Source: DATFQI01 sp963816955
GTDB taxonomy: Bacteria; Actinomycetota; Thermoleophilia; Solirubrobacterales; Solirubrobacteraceae
NCBI GenBank assembly: GCA_963816955.1
Contig: CAWFME010000002.1
Coordinates: 102,112 to 166,111 of the forward strand
Reading direction: 5' to 3'
DNA: 64,000 nucleotides
The translations under genes were made by a program, and so were the position numbers. Shown here one piece after another: positions 9,774 to 18,445 of this stretch. The number at the start of each line of letters is the position of its first letter. Positions within the stretch are counted from its first letter, which is position 1. Below the pieces are notes generated by a model, which saw nothing but the letters and a program-made list of their open reading frames with translations, searched no databases and was not told where the DNA came from.

Positions 9774-11858
9774 GTGCCTATCGTCGTCAGGCCCGTGATC
9801 GCCCAGGTGCAGCCCCTCACGACGACGCGCCGCCTCAGCGGCCCGTTCGACTACGCGCTGCCCGAGCAGCCGGTGCGGGTCGGGTCGATCGTGCGGGTGC
9901 CGTTCGGCCGCCAGGCGCTCGACGGGGTCGTCGTCGGGCTCGCCGAGCGCTCGGAGCTCGCGCCGGAGCGGCTGGTCGCGCCGACGGGCGTGCGCGAGGA
10001 CGACGTCCCGGAGGACCTCGTGGCGCTCGCGCTGTGGATGGCCACGGAGTACTGCTCGACCCCGGCCCGCTCGCTCCAGCTCGTGCTCCCGCCGCGCGGC
10101 AAGCCGCGCACGGAGCCGTGGGCCTTCCGCACGGACGCGCCGCTGGACGGCGAGCGCCTCACGGACAACCAGCGCGCGCTGCTCGACGCCCTGCCGATGC
10201 GGGCCACGGGGCGGCTCCCGGCGCTGCGGCGCCTGGAGGGACGCGGGCTGGTCGCGCTCGAGGACCGCCAGCGCCGCCGCTCGCCGCGCACCGACGTGCA
10301 GCCGTCCGCGCCCGTCGAGCTCACGCCCGACCAGGAGGCGGCGATCCGAGCGGTGGATGACGCGCGGGGGACTTCCCACCTGCTGCACGGCGTGACGGGC
10401 TCGGGCAAGACCGAGGTCTACCTGCGCGCCGCGGCCGCGGCGCTGGAGCGCGGCGAGGGCGTGATCGTGCTGGTGCCCGAGATCGCGCTGACGCCGCAGA
10501 CCGTCGGGCGCTTCCAGGCCCGCTTCGGCGACACCGTCGCCCTGCTGCACTCCGCGCTCGGCGAGGGGGAGCGCTACGACGAGTGGCGGCGGCTGCGCAC
10601 GGGCGAGGCGCGGATCGCCGTCGGCCCGCGCTCGGCCGTCTTCGCGCCCGTGGCCGACCTCGGGCTGGTCGTCGTCGACGAGGAGCACGACGCCTCCTTC
10701 AAGCACGAGGGCGACCCGCGCTACGACGCCCGCACCGTCGCCGCCGAGCGCGCCCGCCGCGCCGGCGCGAGGCTGCTCGTCGGGACGGCCACGCCGCGTC
10801 CGGAGACCTGGCGGTCGATGCCGCACCTGCGGCTCCCGAGCCGCGTCGACGCGCGGCCGATGCCGCCCGTGCGGGTGCTCGACATGCGCGGGGCGCGCCA
10901 CCCGCTGCACCCCGAGACGCGGCGCGCGCTCGCGAGCGCGCGCAAGTCGATCGTGCTGCTCAACCGGCGCGGGTGGTCGAACTTCCTCAACTGCCGCTCC
11001 TGCGGCAAGACGTGGGAGTGCCCCAACTGCGACGTCGCGCTCGTGCTGCACCGGGCCGAGCACGCGATCGCCTGCCACCACTGCGGCCACCGCGAGCGCG
11101 TCCCGGAGCGCTGCGACGCCTGCGGCTCGCTGTCGGTCGCCCGTTACGGCGCGGGCACGGAGCGCATCGAGCACGAGCTGCGCGAGGGCCTCGACGTGCC
11201 GGTCTTCCGCCTCGACGCGGACACGGCCGGCGCCAAGGACGCCGTGCCGGAGCTGCTGGCGCGCTTCCGCGCCGCCCCGGCCGGGCTGCTGCTCGGCACG
11301 CAGATGGTCGCCAAGGGCCACGACTTCCCCGACGTGACGCTCGGCGTCGTGCTCGACGCCGACTCGACCCTGCGCTTCCCGGACTTCCGGGCGGAGGAGC
11401 GCACGTTCGCGCTGATCGCCCAGCTCGCGGGCCGCGCCGGCCGCGGCGAGCGCGGCGGCCGCGTGCTCGTGCAGACGAGCGCCCCCGACGCGCCCGCGAT
11501 CGCCGCGGCGGCGCGCCACGACGCCGACGGCTTCCTGGCCGGCGAGCTCGAGCGCCGCCGCGCGCTCGGCTACCCGCCGTTCGCGGACCTGATCCGCGTC
11601 GTCTGCGCCGGCGAGGACGGCGTCCCCGCCCGCGCGGCCGCGGGCGCCGTCGCCGCTGCGGTCGTCGGCGTCCCGCGCACCGAGGTGCTCGGCCCCGCGC
11701 CGCTGTTCCGGCTGCGCGGCCGCGAGCGCTTCCAGGTCGTCGTGAAGACCACCGCGCGTGCCGAAGCGGTACGCGCCACGGGAGCCGCCGTGGAGGCCGC
11801 CGCGCGCGACCGCGCGCACCGCGACGTCAGCTTCAGCGTCGACGTGGACCCTCAATAG
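9774..11858 (+). CDS. priA: Primosomal replication-restart protein PriA
   Basis: Superfamily 2 helicase that reloads the replisome at stalled forks. After an N-terminal DNA-binding part (GPFDYALPE... RVGSIVRVPFGRQ) come Walker A GVTGSGKT at about residues 206-213 and a DEEH Walker B within VVVDEEHDASFKHEGDPRYD. The zinc-binding cysteines lie in a cluster with CRSCGKTWECPNC, CHHCG and CDACG at about 405-450. Unlike the degenerate PriA of some actinobacteria, the ATPase motifs look intact. GTG 9774 was chosen because the open frame upstream lies in the inverted repeat, and GGAG at about 9759 is well placed. The protein is about 694 residues. Confidence 0.95.
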   Translation: MPIVVRPVIAQVQPLTTTRRLSGPFDYALPEQPVRVGSIVRVPFGRQALDGVVVGLAERSELAPERLVAPTGVREDDVPEDLVALALWMATEYCSTPARSLQLVLPPRGKPRTEPWAFRTDAPLDGERLTDNQRALLDALPMRATGRLPALRRLEGRGLVALEDRQRRRSPRTDVQPSAPVELTPDQEAAIRAVDDARGTSHLLHGVTGSGKTEVYLRAAAAALERGEGVIVLVPEIALTPQTVGRFQARFGDTVALLHSALGEGERYDEWRRLRTGEARIAVGPRSAVFAPVADLGLVVVDEEHDASFKHEGDPRYDARTVAAERARRAGARLLVGTATPRPETWRSMPHLRLPSRVDARPMPPVRVLDMRGARHPLHPETRRALASARKSIVLLNRRGWSNFLNCRSCGKTWECPNCDVALVLHRAEHAIACHHCGHRERVPERCDACGSLSVARYGAGTERIEHELREGLDVPVFRLDADTAGAKDAVPELLARFRAAPAGLLLGTQMVAKGHDFPDVTLGVVLDADSTLRFPDFRAEERTFALIAQLAGRAGRGERGGRVLVQTSAPDAPAIAAAARHDADGFLAGELERRRALGYPPFADLIRVVCAGEDGVPARAAAGAVAAAVVGVPRTEVLGPAPLFRLRGRERFQVVVKTTARAEAVRATGAAVEAAARDRAHRDVSFSVDVDPQ

Positions 11859-11870
11859 ACTTCCCGGCCG

Positions 11871-12485
11871 ATGGCCGAAGAGGAGATCCAGCCGCCCCGC
11901 ACGCAGGAGGAGGCCGATGCGCTCAGCGAGCGGATCGACCCGGAGACGCGCGCCCGCCGCGACGCCGCGCTCAAGCTCATCCGCCAGTACGGCGACCCCG
12001 TCCTGCGCGGTCGCGCGCTGGACGTCGAGCGCTTCGACGACCGCCTTTCCGAGGAGGTCCGCCGGATGGGCCAGGTCATGCACGAGGCGCTCGGGATCGG
12101 GCTCGCCGCGCCGCAGGTCGGCGTCATGCACCGCGTGCTCGTCTACCGCGTCGACCCCGACGCGCCGGTGGCCGCCGTGGTCAACCCCGTGATCGAGTGG
12201 GCCAGCGACGAGCGCGAGCCGCTCGAGGAGGGCTGCCTGTCGCTGCCCGGCGTGCTCGTCGAGGTCGAGCGGCCCGTCCACGTGCGCGTGCGCGCCCAGG
12301 ACGAGCGCGGCGAGGAGCTCCTGATCGAGGCCTCCGGTCTGGAGGCGCGCGTGCTCCAGCACGAGATCGACCACCTGGACGGCGTGCTGATCCTCGACCG
12401 AACCTCGCGCGACCAGCGCAAGCAGGCCATGCGCGCGCTCCGCGAGGCGGGCGCCGGCACCTCGCCGCTCGGCGTCGGCGCCTGA
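11871..12485 (+). CDS. def: Peptide deformylase
   Basis: Removes the N-formyl group from nascent proteins. The three metalloenzyme motifs are present: GIGLAAPQVG (about residues 75-84), EEGCLSLPG (about 119-127, with the metal-binding Cys) and QHEIDHLDG (about 163-171, with the catalytic HExxH). At 204 residues it carries an N-terminal extension of about 35 residues rich in charged residues before the conserved IRQYGDPVLR start, and a Gly-rich tail. It sits 12 nt after priA and 13 nt before fmt, the usual order, so formyl addition and removal are encoded side by side. Confidence 0.96.
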   Translation: MAEEEIQPPRTQEEADALSERIDPETRARRDAALKLIRQYGDPVLRGRALDVERFDDRLSEEVRRMGQVMHEALGIGLAAPQVGVMHRVLVYRVDPDAPVAAVVNPVIEWASDEREPLEEGCLSLPGVLVEVERPVHVRVRAQDERGEELLIEASGLEARVLQHEIDHLDGVLILDRTSRDQRKQAMRALREAGAGTSPLGVGA

Positions 12486-12498
12486 CGCGGGGGGCGGC

Positions 12499-14169
12499 GT
12501 GCGCACCGTCTACCTCGGGACCTCGAGCTTCGCCGCCACGGTGCTCGAGCGGCTCGCCGCGAGCGAGCACCGGCCGGCGCTCGTCGTCACCCGTCCTGAC
12601 GCGCCGCGCGGTCGCGGCCGCCGCCTGCAGCCGCCGCCCGTCGCCGAGGCGGCGCGCGCGCTCGGGCTCGAGCTGATCCAGCCCGAGCGGCTGCACGACG
12701 AGGACGTGCTCGCGCGGATCGCCGCCGCCGAGCCGGAGGCGCTCGCCGTGTGCGCGTACGGCGCGCTGATCCGCGAGCCGCTGCTCAGCGCCTACGAGAT
12801 CCTCAACGTCCACCCGTCGCTGCTGCCGCGCTGGCGCGGCGCCGCCCCGATCGAGCGGGCGATCATGGCCGGCGACGAGGTCACGGGCGTCTCGATCATC
12901 CGCCTCGTCGAGGCGCTCGACGCGGGCCCGATCTGCCTCCAGGGCGAGGAGCCGATCGGCGCCGACGACGACTACGGGACGCTGTCAGCGCGGCTGGAGC
13001 GACTCAGCGGCGAGCTGCTGGTGCGCGCGCTCGACGAGCGGCCCGCCTTCCGCGAGCAGGGCGAGGACGGCCTCACCTACGCGCACAAGATCGAGGCGCA
13101 CGACCGCGCGCTGGACTTCACGCTGGCCCCGGAGGCGGTCGAGCGCCAGGTACGCGCGCTGCGCCCGCACGTCGGCGCGCGGCTGCCGCTCCCGGACGGC
13201 GAGTTCATCGGCGTCCTCGAGGCGCGCGTGAACGGCGAGACGCTGGCCCCGGCCGGCGGGCGCGTGCGCACCGACGACGGCCGGCTGCTGCTGGACTGCA
13301 ACGGCGGGGCGCTCGAGCTGGTGCGGATCCGCCCGCCGGGCGGCCGCGAGATGGAGGCCGGCGCCTGGCTGCGCGGCCGGCCGGACTCCGTGCGCACCGG
13401 GTTCTTCCTGGACCCGTCGCTCCCCGGGCGCTCGTTCGAAGAGCTGCTCGAGCACGCCCGCGTCGAGTGGACATCGGACGCCGAGTGGGCGCCGAACCTG
13501 TCCGCCCTCGCCTACCGCGGCGACGAGGAGGTGCTGTTCCGGGCGCGCGCGATGGCCGAGCACGACGACCCGAGCGAGCGCGGGATCGCGGCCTTCCTGC
13601 TCGGCCAGCTCGGCACGCCGGTGCGGACGTTCCCGAACGAGTCGGCGGCGGCGCTCGTGGGCATGACCGCGCGCGAGCAGGACCCCGGCGTGCTGGAGGC
13701 GGTCGCGCACGCCTTCGGCCACCTCGGCGAGGTCTACGGGCTGGACGAGCTGGTCGCGCTCGCCGGCCACGCCGACGCCCGTGTGCGCGAGGCGTCGGCG
13801 ATCGCGCTCGCCGGCCGCGCGCACCAGCGCGCCGTCGACACGCTGATCCGCCTCTCGCGCGACGACGAGCGCGACGTGCGCGACTGGGCGACGTTCGCAC
13901 TCGGCATGCTCGCCTCCGAGGACTCGGAGCAGTTGCGCGACGCGCTCGCGGCGCGCCTGGCGGACCCGGACCCGGAGACGCGCCTGGAGGCCGTCCACGG
14001 ACTCGCGCTGCGCGGCGACCGGCGCGCGGTCGAGCCGGCCCTGGAGCTGCTCGCGGAGGCCGCCGGGTCAGACGGCGACCTGTGGCGGCGGATGGAGCTG
14101 CGCGAGACGGCGCAGCGGCTCGCCGCCCAGACGGGCGACGAGCGCTTCGATCCGTACCTGCCCGCTTAG
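12499..14169 (+). CDS. fmt: Methionyl-tRNA formyltransferase fused to a C-terminal HEAT-repeat domain
   Basis: Formylates initiator Met-tRNA with 10-formyl-THF. Residues 1 to about 295 are a complete Fmt: MRTVYLGTSSFAATVLE start, NVHPSLLPRWRGAAPIE with the catalytic region at about 103-119, and the C-terminal tRNA-binding domain to about 295. Standalone Fmt proteins end near 310 residues, but here the frame continues to 556. The extra part consists of helical repeats such as DPSERGIAAFLLGQLG, VLEAVAHAFGHLG, VREASAIALAG and RDWATFALGMLA, typical of HEAT/PBS-lyase-like proteins. The fusion may be genuine or may result from loss of a stop between two genes. No frameshift is needed to read through. 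GTG 12499 is the start. Confidence 0.9.
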   Translation: MRTVYLGTSSFAATVLERLAASEHRPALVVTRPDAPRGRGRRLQPPPVAEAARALGLELIQPERLHDEDVLARIAAAEPEALAVCAYGALIREPLLSAYEILNVHPSLLPRWRGAAPIERAIMAGDEVTGVSIIRLVEALDAGPICLQGEEPIGADDDYGTLSARLERLSGELLVRALDERPAFREQGEDGLTYAHKIEAHDRALDFTLAPEAVERQVRALRPHVGARLPLPDGEFIGVLEARVNGETLAPAGGRVRTDDGRLLLDCNGGALELVRIRPPGGREMEAGAWLRGRPDSVRTGFFLDPSLPGRSFEELLEHARVEWTSDAEWAPNLSALAYRGDEEVLFRARAMAEHDDPSERGIAAFLLGQLGTPVRTFPNESAAALVGMTAREQDPGVLEAVAHAFGHLGEVYGLDELVALAGHADARVREASAIALAGRAHQRAVDTLIRLSRDDERDVRDWATFALGMLASEDSEQLRDALAARLADPDPETRLEAVHGLALRGDRRAVEPALELLAEAAGSDGDLWRRMELRETAQRLAAQTGDERFDPYLPA

Positions 14170-14173
14170 GGCC

Positions 14174-15520
14174 TCAGGCCGCGGGCTGCTCGCCCGGAGC
14201 GGCCGCGGGGGCGGGCGCCGGAGCGGCGGGAGCGGCGGGCGCCGGGGTCGCGGCGGCCGGGGCCGGAGCCGGAGCGGCCTGCGCCGGCGGGGCCGGCGGG
14301 GGCGGGGGAGTGGGGGCGGCGGCCGGAGCCACGGCCGGCGCCGGGACACCGTTCCCACCCGCCCCGGGCTCGGCCGGGGCGGCCTTCGCCTGGGCCTGGG
14401 CCTGCGCGCCGGTGTCCGGCGGGTCGGTCGGCACCTGGTCGCTCGGGGAGTCCTCGACGTCGACGTGCTCGGGCTCGGTGGCGTGGTTGTCGGTCGGGTC
14501 CGCGACCGGGGTCTTGTGGTCCGGGCCCTTGTCGTCCTTGCCCTTGTCCTCGTCGGCCGGCTCGACCGGGGTCACCGGGTCGGCGGGCTGCTCGGCGGGC
14601 GCGGCGGGCTCCTCGGCCGGGGCGGCGGGCTCGCTCGGCGCGGCCGGCTCGGCGGGCTGCTCGGGCGTGACCGGCGTGACGGGGTCGACCGGCGCCGGCG
14701 CGTCGCTCACGCCCGGGTCGGTGCCCGAGGCGATCTCGCCCGCGTTGGAGGCGCCGTCGCCGTCGAAGTCGGCGTCGCCGTCGCGGACGCCGTCGTTGTC
14801 GGTGTCGGCGTTGAAGGGGTCGTCGCCGAGCGCGATCTCGACCGCGTTCGGGATGCCGTCGCCGTCGGAGTCCTCCGCGCCGTCGTCCACACCGTTGCCG
14901 TTGGAGTCCTTGGCGTTGGCGGAGGAGCGCAGGCGGAACTCGACGCCGTTGGGGATGCCGTCGCCGTCGGCGTCCGCATCCGCGTCGTTGACGGTGACGT
15001 CGAGGCCCTGGGACTGCTCGACGCTGTCGGGGATGCCGTCGCCGTCGGTGTCGGGGGCCTTGGTGAAGCGGTTGGCGCCGTCGAACTTGCCGGAGGCGTC
15101 GGAGCCGCTGCCGGCGCCCTGGCGGCCGCTGCGGGAGCGCCGCGCGCCCGGGGCGTCGTCCGCGCCGGCCGAGCCGCTGCCGCCGGTGCTGCCGGCGCTG
15201 CCGCCGGAGCCGGTGGTCGCGGGCAGAAGGGCGAGCGCGCCGGTCGGGCCGGTCACGGTGACGGTCTGCCGCGGCGCCGCGCTCACGTTCGTGCTGGCGT
15301 CGGACCCGCGGCGCGGAGCGCTGCGGTCGGTCTCGGTCGAGATCCGGATCGGTTCGCCGCTGGAGCTCGAGAGCGCCTCGGGCCAGTCGTTCCAGCCCAC
15401 GAGGGGGACGGCGATCGCGCCCACGCCGAGGACGCCGGCCACGAGGCCCGCCGCGATCGTGCCCGCGAACTTGAGGTCGCGTCCGGTGGTGGAGTTGGAT
15501 GAGATGTTCGGATCAGTCAT
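14174..15520 (-). CDS. Exported protein with thrombospondin type 3-like calcium-binding repeats and Pro/Ala-rich tail
   Basis: 448 residues from ATG 15520, preceded by AGGGGA. A hydrophobic segment at about residues 17-40 would export or anchor it. A Gly/Ser-rich region follows, then Asp-rich repeats at about 157-273 of the form DTDGDGIPD, DADGDGIPN, DSNGNGVDD, DSDGDGIPN, DTDNDGVRD and DFDGDGASN. These are the DxDxDG calcium loops of TSP3-type repeats. The last 175 residues are a Pro/Ala/Glu-rich spacer. No LPXTG-type anchor is seen. It looks like a calcium-stabilised surface protein. It is inserted in reverse orientation between fmt and rsmB, so it interrupts a housekeeping operon. Confidence 0.82.
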   Translation of the reverse strand: MTDPNISSNSTTGRDLKFAGTIAAGLVAGVLGVGAIAVPLVGWNDWPEALSSSSGEPIRISTETDRSAPRRGSDASTNVSAAPRQTVTVTGPTGALALLPATTGSGGSAGSTGGSGSAGADDAPGARRSRSGRQGAGSGSDASGKFDGANRFTKAPDTDGDGIPDSVEQSQGLDVTVNDADADADGDGIPNGVEFRLRSSANAKDSNGNGVDDGAEDSDGDGIPNAVEIALGDDPFNADTDNDGVRDGDADFDGDGASNAGEIASGTDPGVSDAPAPVDPVTPVTPEQPAEPAAPSEPAAPAEEPAAPAEQPADPVTPVEPADEDKGKDDKGPDHKTPVADPTDNHATEPEHVDVEDSPSDQVPTDPPDTGAQAQAQAKAAPAEPGAGGNGVPAPAVAPAAAPTPPPPPAPPAQAAPAPAPAAATPAPAAPAAPAPAPAAAPGEQPAA

Positions 15521-15746
15521 GTCAGAGTCCCCTTCCACCGGATGACTCGGCACTTTCGCCAGAGATGATTAGCCCCTTTAGGGAAATTGTCAGTGTTTGG
15601 ACGAAGGTTCGACAGGTCTGGATTCCGGACCCACCGAAACGGCGCAAGACACCGGAAACAGGGCCTCCTGGGGGCCCTGCACGGAATCGCCCAACGGGCA
15701 CAAACGTACCCCAATCGCCGGCGTTCGGGAAGCCGGTCGGGACCCC
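15521..15746. promoter_or_regulatory. AT-richer divergent promoter region between surface-protein gene and rsmB
   Basis: This spacer separates two divergent genes and is visibly less GC-rich than its surroundings, especially 15565-15625. On the minus strand TGACAA and TAATCA lie about 15 bases apart upstream of the surface-protein gene and might be a weak -35/-10 pair. CCCTTTAGGG in between is a small inverted repeat. These assignments are tentative. Elsewhere in the spacer I see no gene. Confidence 0.35.
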
Positions 15747-17080
15747 ATGGTGAGCCCCGCGCGCGCGGTCGCCTACGCGGTCGTGCGACGCGTCTTCGAG
15801 CACGGCGCGTGGGCCGACCGGGCGCTCCACGGCGAGCTGTCCCGCGCCGGCCTCGACGCCCGCGACCGCGCGCTGGCCACGCAGCTGGCCTACGGCACCG
15901 TCCAGCGCGTCGCGACGCTCGACCACGTGATCGCGACGCTGGCCTCGCGGCCGGTCGAGCGCCTGCAGCCCCCGCTGCTGGCCGCGCTGCGGCTCGGGGC
16001 CTTCCAGCTCGTGTTCCTCGACGGGATCGCCGCGCACGCGGCCGTTGGCGAGGCGGTCGAGCTGGCCAAGGCCGAGGCGCCGCGCGGCGCGGGGCTGGTC
16101 AACGCCGTCCTGCGCCGCGCCGTGCAGCGAGGGCCGCGCGCTCGTGGAGGCCCTGTCGGACGCGACGCCCGCCGAGGCCGCGCTGCGGCACTCCCATCCG
16201 CCCTGGGTCGCGGAGCTGTGGTTCGACGCGCTGGGCGCGGACGCCGCCCGCGCGCTGATGGAGGCCGGCAACCGCCCGGCGGAGGCGGCGCTGCGCGCCA
16301 ACGCGCTGCGCACCACGGCCGCCGCGCTCGCCTCCGAGCTGCCCGTCGGCAGCCGGCCCGCGGACGGCCTGCCCGAGGGGCTCGTGCTCGACGGCGCCTT
16401 CGACGCGTTCGGCTCGCCGCTGTGGGAGCAGGGCGCGTTCATGCCCCAGTCGCGGGCCGCGATGGCCGTCTCGCGCGATCCTGGCGCCCCAGCCGGGCGA
16501 GCGGGTGCTCGACCTCTGCGCCGCGCCGGGCGGCAAGACCACGCACCTGGCCGCGCTGATGGAGGACCGCGGCGCCGTCGTGGCGGTCGAGCGCCATCCC
16601 GGCCGCGCGCAGGCGCTCGCGCGCACGGCCGCGCGCATGGGGGCGGGCATCGTCGAGGTGCGCACGGGCGACGCCGCGGAGCCGCAGGAGGCGGCGGCCT
16701 ACGACCGCGTGCTCGTCGACCCGCCGTGCTCGGATCTCGGCACGCTCGCCTCACGCCCCGACGCGCGCTGGCGCAAGGACGAGGGGAGCCCGGCGTCGCT
16801 GGCCGAGGTCCAGGGCGTGATCCTGCGCGCGGGCGCCGGCGCGCTGCGCCCCGGCGGCACGCTCGTCTACTCCACCTGCACGGTCTCGCCGGCGGAGAAC
16901 GAGGGCGTCGTGGAGCGCTTCCTGGCCGAGCGCGAGGACTTCACGGCCGACCCCCTGGACACCTCTGAGTGGTCCCTGTGGCAGCATGGGACGCGGCCGA
17001 TGTTCCTGCAGACGCTCCCACACCGCGACGGCACCGACGGGTTCTTCGTCGCCCGCCTGCGGCGCTCCGAGGCCTCGTGA
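15747..17080 (+). pseudogene. rsmB: 16S rRNA (cytosine-C5)-methyltransferase RsmB, split by two apparent +1 frameshifts
   Basis: Methylates C967 of 16S rRNA (E. coli numbering). Three frames join into a full-length protein. The NusB-like N-terminal domain (SPARAVAYAVVRRVFEHGAW) runs from ATG 15747 to about 16125. The middle part (RALVEALSDATPAEAALRHS) runs to about 16475. The catalytic part has LDLCAAPGGKTTHLA (SAM site), VDPPCSDLGTL (motif IV with Cys) and STCTVSPAENE (motif VI with the second Cys), ending at 17080. Each join is repaired by removing one base, near 16126 (GTGCAGCG) and in the CGCGCG run at 16472-16477. Because every motif is intact, sequencing error is likelier than decay. 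The stop overlaps the next gene. Confidence 0.85.
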
Positions 17081-17304
17081 GCGACGACGCCGTCGATCTC
17101 GGCGACGTCTGCCCGGACTGCGGCGAGCCGTGGCTGCGCCCCACGAATCTGCCCGGGCGCTACCGCTGCGTGAACTGCCTGCACCGCTTCGAGCTGGCCT
17201 CGGTGTGCCCGAACTGCGGCGAGCACTCGACGATCGTGCGGATGTCGAGCACCGCCCTCTACACGTGCAACCACTGCCGCGAGTCGATGCTGGTGCCGAT
17301 CTAG
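17077..17304 (+). CDS. Small four-CxxC zinc-ribbon protein
   Basis: 75 residues starting at GTG 17077, which overlaps the rsmB stop (GTGA). Four pairs of cysteines, CPDC, CVNC, CPNC and CNHC, are spaced as two zinc ribbons, and aromatic residues (RYRC, LYTC) precede two of them. It has no catalytic domain. A zinc-binding RNA, ribosome or protein adaptor role is possible, given the coupling to an rRNA methyltransferase. I do not recognise a named family. The metal-site spacing and the overlap make it very likely a real gene. Confidence 0.8.
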   Translation: MSDDAVDLGDVCPDCGEPWLRPTNLPGRYRCVNCLHRFELASVCPNCGEHSTIVRMSSTALYTCNHCRESMLVPI

Positions 17305-17316
17305 TGGCCCCGACAT

Positions 17317-17988
17317 TTGAGCTGGTCGGGGGTCGCGCCGTCGATCCTCTCGGCGGACTTCGCGCGCCTCGGCGAGCAGGTCGGGGAGGTGCTCGAGGCG
17401 GGCGCGAGCGTGATCCACGTCGACGTGATGGACGGCCACTTCGTGCCGCCGATCACGATGGGCCCGCTCGTCGTGGAGGCGATCGCCGAGCAGGTCCACG
17501 GCGCGGGCGCGGTCGTGGACGTGCACCTGATGATCGAGCGGCCCGAGCGCCACGTGCAGGCGTTCGCGGACGCGGGCGCGGACGGCATCACGCTTCACGT
17601 CGAGGCCACGCCGCACGTGCACTACGCGCTGGCGGCCGTCCGCGAAGCGGGCTGCCGGGCCGGCCTGGCGCTCAACCCGGGCACGCCGGTCGAGGCGGCC
17701 GCCGCGGTCGCCGCCGAGGCCGACCTGCTGCTCTGCATGACGGTCAACCCGGGCTGGGGCGGCCAGCGGTTCCTGGAGGCCTCGCCCGGCCGGATCGAAC
17801 GCTTGCGCGCCATGGCGGGACCGGAGACCGTGATCGAGGTCGACGGCGGGATCGCGGCCGACACGGCGAAGACCTGCGCGGCCGCCGGGGCGAAGCTGTT
17901 CGTGGCCGGCAGCGCGGTGTTCGGCGCCGCCGACCCGGCGGCGGCCGTGCGCGAGATCGCGGAAGCCACCGCGGCCGGGTCACGCTAG
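17317..17988 (+). CDS. rpe: Ribulose-phosphate 3-epimerase
   Basis: Interconverts ribulose-5-phosphate and xylulose-5-phosphate in the pentose phosphate pathway. The 223-residue TIM barrel shows all family motifs: APSILSADFARLG at the N-terminus, VDVMDGHFVPPITMGP (catalytic Asp and metal His), DVHLMIERPE, a typical central strand LALNPGTPVE, VNPGWGGQRF, and EVDGGI (second catalytic Asp). TTG 17317 is the only in-frame start that gives the expected short N-terminus, and no strong Shine-Dalgarno is seen. The gene follows the zinc-ribbon gene by 12 nt. Confidence 0.93.
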   Translation: MSWSGVAPSILSADFARLGEQVGEVLEAGASVIHVDVMDGHFVPPITMGPLVVEAIAEQVHGAGAVVDVHLMIERPERHVQAFADAGADGITLHVEATPHVHYALAAVREAGCRAGLALNPGTPVEAAAAVAAEADLLLCMTVNPGWGGQRFLEASPGRIERLRAMAGPETVIEVDGGIAADTAKTCAAAGAKLFVAGSAVFGAADPAAAVREIAEATAAGSR

Positions 17989-18000
17989 GGGAACCTGCCA

Positions 18001-18033
18001 CACCGTCAGGTACGGCCAGCCGTACCGTCGGTG
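18001..18033. terminator. Hairpin after rpe, possible terminator or operator
   Basis: A perfect 8-bp stem, GGTACGGC (18009-18016) and GCCGTACC (18019-18026), with outer CACCG/CGGTG pairing (18001-18005 with 18029-18033). It lies between rpe and the receiver-domain gene. There is no T tract. It could end rpe transcription or be a dyad operator for the response-regulator gene that starts 28 nt later. Confidence 0.45.
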
Positions 18034-18061
18034 GTTGCGGCCGCGATCACACTGTCGCCAC

Positions 18062-18415
18062 GTGGGTCCCCGGGTCCTCATCGTCGACGACCACCCGTCG
18101 TTCCGCGCGTCCGCGCGCGTGCTCCTCGAAGCCGAGGGGTTCGACGTCGTGGGCGAGGCCGCCGACGGCGCCCAGGCGATCACGGAGGCCGGCCGCCTCC
18201 GCCCCGAGGTCGTCCTGCTCGACGTGCAGCTGCCCGACATCGACGGCTTCGACGTCGCCGCGCGCCTGACCGGCGGCGACGACGCGCCCACCGTGATCCT
18301 CGTCTCCAGCCGCGACGGCTCGGACTTCGGGCCGCTCGTAACGCGCTCCGGCGCCCGCGGCTTCGTCCCGAAAGCGGAGCTCTCGGGCGACCGCGTGCAA
18401 GAGCTCCTCCCGTAG
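18062..18415 (+). CDS. Single-domain response regulator (receiver only)
   Basis: 118-residue CheY-like receiver with no output domain. The acidic pair DD is at residues 9-10, the phospho-acceptor Asp54 in VVLLDVQLPDIDG, the switch Ser in ILVSSRDG and the conserved Lys in FVPKAEL. The protein ends just after the receiver, so it acts through protein contacts or is a phosphate sink. GTG 18062 is chosen because MGPRVLIVDDH is the family start. Upstream sequence in the frame is a hairpin. No histidine kinase is adjacent, and a full NarL-type regulator follows after 30 nt. Confidence 0.88.
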   Translation: MGPRVLIVDDHPSFRASARVLLEAEGFDVVGEAADGAQAITEAGRLRPEVVLLDVQLPDIDGFDVAARLTGGDDAPTVILVSSRDGSDFGPLVTRSGARGFVPKAELSGDRVQELLP

Positions 18416-18445
18416 CGCCGCCCAGGTCACTAGTCTCCTGCCCTC

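Noticed and set aside
8595..12506. Minus-strand open frame of 1303 codons opposite galK, priA and def
   Set aside because: It is a low-complexity Arg/Ala/Gly-rich translation opposite well-conserved genes, caused by the very high GC content.
15747..17080. Programmed frameshifting in rsmB
   Set aside because: Two separate shifts without a slippery heptamer or downstream structure, and the same kind of break in many unrelated genes, point to sequence error.
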